From: an uncultured Ruminococcus sp.
GTDB lineage: Bacteria > Bacillota > Clostridia > Oscillospirales > Ruminococcaceae
DNA length: 10,486 nt
Direction: 5' to 3'
NCBI GenBank assembly: GCA_902796865.1
Contig: CADBQZ010000234.1
Location: 1-10,486, forward strand
In this document: one piece after another, positions 1-5,783 of the stretch
Position numbering within the stretch: position 1 is the stretch's first letter
Layout: each line of letters opens with the position of its first letter
The notes under the pieces: generated by a model
The model's input: the letters and a program-made list of their open reading frames with translations, nothing else
The model's database searches: none
Told to the model about the DNA's origin: nothing
Program-made: the position numbers and the translations under genes

Positions 1-90
1 ATGTACCGCTTCATACTTCTTGTCGAGCAGTGTGCTTAACGTGGTCTTGCCGCAGGCAGAAGCACCTATAAAAACATATATCTTATCCAT
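1..90 (-). CDS. P-loop nucleoside/nucleotide kinase-like protein, N-terminal fragment
   Basis: Only the first 30 residues are in the window; the gene runs off the left edge. The start reads MDKIYVFIGASACGKTTLST, a beta strand followed by a Walker A loop (G-A-S-A-C-G-K-T-T). This is the usual opening of small P-loop kinases that phosphorylate nucleotides or small molecules. The ATG (90-88) overlaps the stop codon of the upstream phosphoesterase gene in the string ATGGATAA, so the two are probably translationally coupled in one operon. An AGGAGG lies six bases upstream of the ATG. The exact substrate cannot be told from this fragment; guanylate-kinase-like or other AAA-type kinases are possible. 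The P-loop call is secure, the family is not. Confidence 0.75.
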   Translation of the reverse strand, partial: MDKIYVFIGASACGKTTLSTLLDKKYEAVH

Positions 91-1054
91 TTAAAACCTC
101 CTGTTCACTCATCTTACGTTCAAGGTAATCACGGCATGTCTTTTCTATAACAGCTCTTGCCTCCGAAGCACTCATATCCAGCTCACAGCAGGCTGCATGA
201 AAGTGACCTCCGCCGCCGTGTATCCTGCATATCTCATCTACCGAATAATCTCCGCTGCTCCTCATTGAACATCTCATTCTTCCGTCAGGGAGCTCTCGTA
301 TCGTAATTCCGATACACACTCCCTCGATCTGCTCAACAAGGCTATTTATGCCTTCAATATCTGAATCAAGCACACCTGCTGTTTCAAGATCCTTCAGCAT
401 GATGACACCCGTCACAACCTTATCATCACAGGTGAAATGAAAGCTTTCACGCAGAATGTTTTCAATTTTCATTCGTCCAGCAGTCTTTACAAAAGTATTG
501 ATTCTACTTATGTGATAAATATCAGCCCCTGCTTTTGCAAGATCGGCGGCAATCTCAAAGGTTTGCGCTCTGGTATCTGTAGTTCTGAAACAGAGCGTAT
601 CAGTCACGATAGCAGTATAAAGCAAACTTGCGATCTCTTTTGTGACGGTAACACCCATCTCTTTGATGATCTTGTAGATTATCTCACTGCAGGCTCCGCA
701 ATCGGTCTCAACATAACGGTAATCGACCTCGTCAAAGGTGTTGTGATGATGGTCTATGCAGAATGTGAAATTCTTGTCCGAATATGTGCCGACTCTCTGA
801 CGGGAAGCGGAATCAATGGCTATATATACAGGATAGTTGACCTCATCAAGCCTGATCTTATCCGTCATATATCGGTGAATACGAGGGGTATCATCCTGCC
901 CTTTGACGGTACACTTCTTTCCGATAGACTGTAATGCAAGAGCCAATGCAAATGCCGAGCACACACAGTCACCGTCAGGTCGGATATGATAGACCACACA
1001 GTAGTTATCGTATTCTTTGAGCTTTTGAGCCATTTCTTTAATAGATATGTCCAT
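83..1054 (-). CDS. DHH/DHHA1 family phosphoesterase (NrnA-like oligoribonuclease / pAp phosphatase)
   Basis: A predicted cytoplasmic metal-dependent phosphodiesterase of 323 residues, the usual length of NrnA-type enzymes, which hydrolyse short RNA oligonucleotides and, in many members, 3'-phosphoadenosine 5'-phosphate. The DHH motifs are visible in order: H23-x-R-P-D27-G-D29, the acid of IDSAS (D81), the signature D101-H102-H103, and D152 in the TDT segment. The C-terminal DHHA1 substrate-binding domain carries GGGGH at about 280-284. I chose the ATG at 1054 and not the one at 1063, because the AAGGAG ribosome site abuts the first ATG directly but sits nine bases from the second. It is the first gene of a leftward operon with a P-loop kinase, overlapping by 8 bases. 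Transcription probably starts near 1218. Substrate choice (nanoRNA, pAp or pApA) cannot be read from the sequence. Confidence 0.9.
   Translation of the reverse strand: MDISIKEMAQKLKEYDNYCVVYHIRPDGDCVCSAFALALALQSIGKKCTVKGQDDTPRIHRYMTDKIRLDEVNYPVYIAIDSASRQRVGTYSDKNFTFCIDHHHNTFDEVDYRYVETDCGACSEIIYKIIKEMGVTVTKEIASLLYTAIVTDTLCFRTTDTRAQTFEIAADLAKAGADIYHISRINTFVKTAGRMKIENILRESFHFTCDDKVVTGVIMLKDLETAGVLDSDIEGINSLVEQIEGVCIGITIRELPDGRMRCSMRSSGDYSVDEICRIHGGGGHFHAACCELDMSASEARAVIEKTCRDYLERKMSEQEVLNG
97..102 (-). promoter_or_regulatory. Ribosome binding site of the P-loop kinase gene
   Basis: AGGAGG on the minus strand, six bases before the ATG at 90-88. It lies inside the last codons of the preceding phosphoesterase gene, which supports the overlapping start. 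Confidence 0.8.
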
Positions 1055-1063
1055 TGACAACAT

Positions 1064-1069
1064 CTCCTT
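1064..1069 (-). promoter_or_regulatory. Ribosome binding site that decides the phosphoesterase start
   Basis: AAGGAG on the minus strand. It directly touches the ATG at 1063-1061 (no spacer) and stands nine bases from the ATG at 1054-1052, so the downstream ATG is the better start. Confidence 0.75.
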
Positions 1070-1083
1070 AGGTTTAATTTTGC

Positions 1084-1117
1084 AAAAACGGAAAAAGCAC
1101 TTAAAGAGTCCTTCCGT
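1084..1117 (-). terminator. Terminator-like hairpin in the phosphoesterase leader (possible attenuator)
   Basis: On the minus strand ACGGAA (1117-1112) pairs with TTCCGT (1093-1088), with a further ACT/AGT pairing possible inside. The 3' arm runs into TTTTT (1088-1084). The position, between the promoter and the start codon of the gene, would suit conditional termination. The outer stem is only six base pairs, so it may be weak or fortuitous. Confidence 0.35.
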
Positions 1118-1172
1118 GAAAATAAATTAAAGCATATCTTATCAAAGTGGTTGAAGCTGACAAGCTAAGCTT

Positions 1173-1193
1173 TTATCTTCTCTTTCGGAACAT
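1173..1193 (-). CDS. Candidate leader peptide MFRKRR
   Basis: A six-codon reading frame in the leader of the phosphoesterase operon: ATG TTC CGA AAG AGA AGA TAA, encoding Met-Phe-Arg-Lys-Arg-Arg. GGAG (1206-1203) lies nine bases before the ATG, a normal ribosome-site spacing, and the predicted transcript start near 1218 lies just upstream. Three of six codons are arginine (CGA, AGA, AGA). Together with the downstream terminator-like hairpin this has the layout of a translation-dependent attenuator, but such a short frame can arise by chance. No homologue is known to me. Confidence 0.25.
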   Translation of the reverse strand: MFRKRR

Positions 1194-1224
1194 TGTCGGT
1201 ATCTCCGTAATATTTGATGCTTTT

Positions 1225-1253
1225 ATTATACCGTTGTTTGCTCCGTGTGTCAA
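1225..1253 (-). promoter_or_regulatory. Consensus sigma-A promoter of the DHH operon
   Basis: On the minus strand TTGACA (1253-1248), a 17-base spacer and TATAAT (1230-1225): both hexamers match the consensus exactly. Transcription would start near 1218 and give a leader of roughly 160 bases before the phosphoesterase ATG. It is divergent from the rightward promoter about 65 bases away. Confidence 0.85.
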
Positions 1254-1275
1254 GCTGATATGAGAATTGTATTTG

Positions 1276-1313
1276 TTGCTATTTCACAAAAAGTACAGTA
1301 TTTATTATAGCAA
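1276..1313. repeat. Inverted repeat TTGCTAT / ATAGCAA between the divergent promoters
   Basis: TTGCTAT at 1276-1282 is mirrored perfectly by ATAGCAA at 1307-1313. The arm starts are 31 bases apart, about three helical turns. The right arm ends five bases before the -35 box of the rightward promoter. It could be a regulator operator, but in AT-rich DNA a 7-base match with a long gap can be chance. Confidence 0.3.
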
Positions 1314-1318
1314 TATTA

Positions 1319-1347
1319 TTGACAAAAACCAAAAACCGTGCTATATT
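1319..1347 (+). promoter_or_regulatory. Strong sigma-A promoter of the kinase-nuclease operon
   Basis: TTGACA (1319-1324), a 17-base spacer and TATATT (1342-1347). The -35 is perfect and the -10 has one mismatch. The transcript would start near 1354 and have a short leader of about 35 bases. A second TATAAT at 1354-1359 has no -35 at proper distance. The region 1070-1367 otherwise holds no gene beyond the leader-peptide candidate. Confidence 0.8.
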
Positions 1348-1376
1348 TTAGTATATAATTAATAATTATGTTATTT

Positions 1377-1382
1377 AGGAGG
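1377..1382 (+). promoter_or_regulatory. Ribosome binding site that decides the start of the kinase-nuclease gene
   Basis: AGGAGG six bases before the ATG at 1389. The earlier in-frame ATG at 1368 lies upstream of this site with no ribosome site of its own, and only about 14 bases after the predicted transcript start, so 1389 is the likely start. Confidence 0.85.
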
Positions 1383-1388
1383 CGGAAA

Positions 1389-4300
1389 ATGAAAAATAAT
1401 CGAATTCTACTTACCCCCGGTCAGATGATAACAGCCGAGAATAAAGAACAGGGCGTTGTTCAGGCATTTACAATAAAACGCATATTAGGGGAAGGCGGTT
1501 CTTTCTGTGTTTATTCTGTCGTTGACAGCTACGGTAACAGCGGCACTCTCAAGGAATATTATCCGTATTCTCTTAGTATGTTTCTTGAACGTGCTGATGA
1601 TGCAAGTATTATAACAAAGAATATCAATACGAAAAAAGCTCTTGAACGTGGACGGATCAGGATAGAGAAAAGCTACCGCAAAATAAGAGCTATTCTTTCA
1701 GAAAATGAGTCTACAAGAAATTTCTTTGTTTCAGGAAAACTGTTTTATGGTGTAAACAATACACTCTATATTTATTATGAAAATGATATGATCGGCAATT
1801 CGTTCGATCGTTATCTCTCTTTGTCTGATTTTAAGAATCTTGAACAAGAAAAAAAGCTTGTAAATATAATGGAGATCATTTCAGATCTGGCAAAGAAGAT
1901 CGATGCAGTAAACAACACAGGCGATGGGTATTATTTCTTTGATATCACACCGTACAATTTCATGGTTCTGTCTGCTCCTTCGGGAGAGCCGATCAACAAT
2001 AATACATATCTGGTAGATATAGATACGATCACAAGCACTGATGAGATAATTAATCGGACAAGCACTGCTGTGGGCAGAATAGAAACAGGCTTTCATTCCG
2101 AGCTTATACTTGCGGATATGGACTGTCTGCGAGAGAATCTTGAGCTTGCAAAGGAGGCAGATGCATACTCTGTTATGGCTGTACTTTTTTATGCTTTAAC
2201 AGGAAAAAAACTGAACGAAAACAGAAACGAGATAATTGACTGTTTCAGAAAAGCAAAAATGATAAAGCAAAGTAAGATATTAAGTGAGGAACAGAAAGAG
2301 CACCTGATAGCACTTTTGGTATCATTATATGAAAAAACAGCTTTGAATCATTTGACGAATCGAAATTACAGACCGTTTTCATGTGAGGATATCATAGTCG
2401 GGCTTGACGAAATAATAAGATTACTTACAAGGATAATGCTGAATAATAACGAGGATCAAGGCAGCGGTACACTTGCCAACAAGGACGATTCTGTTAATGC
2501 AGAGCTTATGTTTTCAAATATGCTATATAAATATCCATTGTATGACTATACAAAAGGAGACGAGATCAGAGTCCTCATTCTTGGTTTTGGCGTTTATGGC
2601 AAGGCTGCCTTTGGTGCTGCTTTTTCAAATGGTCAGATATTACAGGAGAACGAATCCGTCTTTAGCTACAGAAAACTCAGGATCGCACTGGTTGAGAAGA
2701 GTATAGATTTTCAAAAGTTTTTTAATGAGAAGATGCCCGGTCTTGCAGGATTTGCAGATATTTCACAGGATTCATGGAGCGATAATGAGAGCGAAAGCTT
2801 GGGCAATAACATATATGCTGATATTTCTTATCATAACAACATCGTGACGGCGAAAAACATAAAGGATATTGTGGATCGTTATCCGGCTGATTATATTATT
2901 TGTGCAATGGATAATGACGATTATAATCGTACGATAGCGAATAAAATCTCGTCTATTTGTAAAGGCAGATGTTTTATTGGCTGCATACAAACCCATAGAA
3001 TGAGCGATGGGGATAGCAGCGAGTATAGGAGAAAAGTTTATCCGATTTCACCAATCAGCAAGGCGGAGGAGATCTATTCAGGACTGATGAGACTTGCACT
3101 GAATTATCATATCCTTTACGATAAAAACAAACACAGACGAACAAATATTAATTCACTTAAAGCAAGCTTCAATGATAAAAAGAAAGATTTTTATTCGTAT
3201 CAGTCGAATTTTGCTGCTGCATTAAATCTGAAGTACAAGCTACACAGTCTAAATATAAAATGGAGAGAAGACGACCGCTATTCTATGGCAGAAGAATTCA
3301 GCAAGACATTACAGGATAAAAATGCAATGCCATACTTGATAGATATGGAACACAGACGCTGGGTTGCAAACAATCTTGTACAGGGGTATCTGCCTCCTGA
3401 ATCGGTGGATAATAAGTACCAATATGACTATTCATTTATGTTTAAAGTCAACAATGTGCGGGTGACCGAAAAGACTTCTCAAAAGTACAGTGTTCCGCTT
3501 TATCATACCGCAATGGTATCATCAGATTGTGATACAGGTTCTTGTATACCTTATGGACTTGATTGGGACAAAGATGACTGGTATGATGATCCGTCATATC
3601 TTTCAGGTCTGGACGAACTTGACAAGGTCTCTCTGCTTGTACATCATTATCTCAGGGATAACAGGGATCATTATGATGAGAAATGTGATTATCATTTTGA
3701 TAAACTGGACGAAATGTTCAAAAATGATCAGGAGCTTTATGAAAGCTTCAAGGAATTAAAAGACCTCTATATGCTTGTCAAAAAGGATATTAAGTATGGA
3801 GCGGAAAACCACGGTTATGAGTCAGAACGGTTCATAAGTATAATAAAAGCCAGAAAGGATCAGAGCAATGATCCTGATTTCATAAAAATGTTTGAAGACG
3901 GTATAGATCATCTGGAACAAATATGCAGTCTGCTGTTTGTTCGCCTCGAATACCTGACATATAAGGATTATAAAAGCTATGACCGCCTGTTTATAAAGAA
4001 CATTCCATTTATACTCAAATACAGTGATTTTGCATTGATCCAGAATATTAGGGACGCTCAAGATAATAATGTGCTGTGGGGACTGAAAAATCCGCTTGAG
4101 TTTGATGCGTCCAGAATAATATATTTGGAGATGATAGAGACCGACTTAAATATGACGATCAGATCTGTGCATTCGCAAATGAGAAGTTATGTTAAACAGT
4201 TCAGTAATATTCTGGTGTTCCAAAAATGCAGAAGATTTTTTGATGATGTTAAGCTTCACATCATAATATACGACAGAGATTCCAAGTTTGATATTCTTGA

Positions 4301-5762
4301 ACTAAAAAACATAATAGCAGATGAGTGTGACAGACATTTGATCGACAGTAAAAGAATAATTGTACACTTGATAAACAAGCTTTCCAATCTTGACAGCATT
4401 GTAAAAAGAATTATTCCTAAAACCGAAAGTGTAGTACCGATCAATGGTTTTAAAAAGTCATCTGTGTTTTATAGAATACTAAGAGATATGAAGACGAAGG
4501 AGATATTTGATTACAGAGATTGCATTATTCATAAGAGTCTGAATATCCGTGAGTATATGTCGCTTTACGACTCGGCGGTAATGCAAGCAAATCAAGCGAT
4601 CAATGAGACTTTTGATTATTTAACTATGTGGTCTTTGTTTTCGAGAAGATATATCTATGAAGGTATACAGGGATATCAGAGCATTGAGCCTGCTGCGATA
4701 TGGAACCAGACCTGTCAGATGATCAATCAGTCTTTAAGAGGAGAAACTCTGTTGTGCGGTATAGTGAATCCTGTGATAAACGGCACATACGATCAGTTCT
4801 TTTCAAGGAACTATCGGTTGGGTGGAGTGGAAGAAACAATACGAGAATTCTTATTAACTGCACAACGATATAATCTTATTGCAAATCCACGGATCATAAA
4901 GCTGAATGATAATGAATCTGTTGAACCAGTATATTCGGTTCGTTTTAATTATTCTTTGGATATATACCCTGACTATAAGAATGGTAAGCAAAAGGATCTT
5001 GGAAATAAAATTGATGAGGTAATAACAAGAATTATAAACAAAAAGCCGTTTGAGATCATTCAGTCTGATACGGAGAATCCCCAATATTTTGATTATTATA
5101 TCATCCGTAAAAGCTTTTATCTGGATCCATATAAATCAGATGAAAAAAATAGCATTAATTATAATGCCAAGTATATAGAACGCTTGATCGATCAGCTTGT
5201 TGCAAATCGTTTTATCATCAGGACAACAGAAGCAAAAGGTGATACCACTATAACCCGTTACAGTATTGAGAACAGACGCTTACTTGATATCCTTTCTAAA
5301 GGAGGAGCACTGCTGGAATACTTTATTTACTTTGCATTAAAGCATTCAGGTGAGTTTTCTCAAGTGGCTCAGAGTGTTTTGTTCAGGTGGAATAAAAATG
5401 ATATGGCATCATCCATAAACGAATTGGATGTTTGTTCCGTTAAGGGAATGAAAGCAATGTTTGTATCTGCAAAAGCTTGCCAGAAGATCGAAAGAGAAAT
5501 GATCAATGAGATATATACTTATTCATCTCAATTAGATGCCATCCCGGTCCTTGTTTCGGGACATGGCGGTACAGATAAGTTGAAAACAATTAATATGGTC
5601 AAGGATATGGATAATATGTATTTGATTTGTTATGATGATTTTCATTCGGAAAACATACCGATGAACGGAGGTAATAAATTAGCACACAGATTAAAAATGT
5701 CAGCAGAGGCAGATGAGAAGCTTCTTTCAGAAAAACTGATTGATGTGTTCAATAATAATTAA
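1389..5762 (+). CDS. Multidomain kinase-like / TrkA-N-like / RyR-like / PD-(D/E)XK (Card1-like) nuclease fusion
   Basis: A 1457-residue protein, first gene of a two-gene operon. Residues about 20-345 resemble a protein kinase: glycine loop G34-E-G-G-S38, lysine K55 in LKEYYP, catalytic-loop D185-I-T-P-Y-N190 (HRD written FFD), metal acid D210 in VDID, and D258 of helix F. Residues about 393-545 look like a Rossmann/TrkA-N domain, with G399-F-G-V-Y-G404 and the strand ending CAMDND. Residues about 630-770 carry an RyR-like pattern (M-E654-H-R-R-W658, then LDELDKVS). Residues about 870-1050 alternate strands and helices (RIIYLEM, LHIIIYDRD, RIIVHLI, then INGFKKSS) and may be a divergent CARF-like fold. 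From about 1258 a winged-helix-like stretch leads into a nuclease-like end: GG-A-L-L-E1310-Y, N-E-L-D1347-V, V-S-A-K1362. That resembles Card1/Can2 (DUF1887) nucleases, though the usual acid of (D/E)-x-K is serine. I see no signal peptide or membrane segment, so it is probably cytosolic. Domain calls are by eye. The combined role, a ligand- and phosphorylation-controlled nuclease effector, is inference. Confidence 0.75.
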   Translation: MKNNRILLTPGQMITAENKEQGVVQAFTIKRILGEGGSFCVYSVVDSYGNSGTLKEYYPYSLSMFLERADDASIITKNINTKKALERGRIRIEKSYRKIRAILSENESTRNFFVSGKLFYGVNNTLYIYYENDMIGNSFDRYLSLSDFKNLEQEKKLVNIMEIISDLAKKIDAVNNTGDGYYFFDITPYNFMVLSAPSGEPINNNTYLVDIDTITSTDEIINRTSTAVGRIETGFHSELILADMDCLRENLELAKEADAYSVMAVLFYALTGKKLNENRNEIIDCFRKAKMIKQSKILSEEQKEHLIALLVSLYEKTALNHLTNRNYRPFSCEDIIVGLDEIIRLLTRIMLNNNEDQGSGTLANKDDSVNAELMFSNMLYKYPLYDYTKGDEIRVLILGFGVYGKAAFGAAFSNGQILQENESVFSYRKLRIALVEKSIDFQKFFNEKMPGLAGFADISQDSWSDNESESLGNNIYADISYHNNIVTAKNIKDIVDRYPADYIICAMDNDDYNRTIANKISSICKGRCFIGCIQTHRMSDGDSSEYRRKVYPISPISKAEEIYSGLMRLALNYHILYDKNKHRRTNINSLKASFNDKKKDFYSYQSNFAAALNLKYKLHSLNIKWREDDRYSMAEEFSKTLQDKNAMPYLIDMEHRRWVANNLVQGYLPPESVDNKYQYDYSFMFKVNNVRVTEKTSQKYSVPLYHTAMVSSDCDTGSCIPYGLDWDKDDWYDDPSYLSGLDELDKVSLLVHHYLRDNRDHYDEKCDYHFDKLDEMFKNDQELYESFKELKDLYMLVKKDIKYGAENHGYESERFISIIKARKDQSNDPDFIKMFEDGIDHLEQICSLLFVRLEYLTYKDYKSYDRLFIKNIPFILKYSDFALIQNIRDAQDNNVLWGLKNPLEFDASRIIYLEMIETDLNMTIRSVHSQMRSYVKQFSNILVFQKCRRFFDDVKLHIIIYDRDSKFDILELKNIIADECDRHLIDSKRIIVHLINKLSNLDSIVKRIIPKTESVVPINGFKKSSVFYRILRDMKTKEIFDYRDCIIHKSLNIREYMSLYDSAVMQANQAINETFDYLTMWSLFSRRYIYEGIQGYQSIEPAAIWNQTCQMINQSLRGETLLCGIVNPVINGTYDQFFSRNYRLGGVEETIREFLLTAQRYNLIANPRIIKLNDNESVEPVYSVRFNYSLDIYPDYKNGKQKDLGNKIDEVITRIINKKPFEIIQSDTENPQYFDYYIIRKSFYLDPYKSDEKNSINYNAKYIERLIDQLVANRFIIRTTEAKGDTTITRYSIENRRLLDILSKGGALLEYFIYFALKHSGEFSQVAQSVLFRWNKNDMASSINELDVCSVKGMKAMFVSAKACQKIEREMINEIYTYSSQLDAIPVLVSGHGGTDKLKTINMVKDMDNMYLICYDDFHSENIPMNGGNKLAHRLKMSAEADEKLLSEKLIDVFNNN

Positions 5763-5767
5763 GACTG

Positions 5768-5775
5768 AAAGGAAG
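5768..5775 (+). promoter_or_regulatory. Ribosome binding site supporting a TTG start
   Basis: AAAGGAAG, eight bases before the TTG at 5784. No in-frame ATG or GTG lies nearer, and the next in-frame methionine is well over 100 codons on. The gap from the previous stop is 21 bases, so gene 2 is probably translated from the same mRNA, with a less efficient TTG start. Confidence 0.65.
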
Positions 5776-5783
5776 TTAGTATA

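Noticed and set aside
437..934. 165-codon plus-strand open frame opposite the DHH phosphoesterase
   Set aside because: It lies wholly antisense to a gene with clear catalytic motifs, has no ribosome site that I can see and resembles no family.
1368..1388. Upstream ATG giving a 7-residue longer kinase-nuclease protein
   Set aside because: The AGGAGG lies downstream of this ATG and is correctly spaced for the ATG at 1389; the earlier codon sits too close to the predicted transcript start.
5760..5783. Read-through fusion of genes 1 and 2, which are in the same reading frame
   Set aside because: Two in-frame stops (TAA at 5760 and TGA at 5766) separate them, and gene 2 has its own ribosome site and TTG start.
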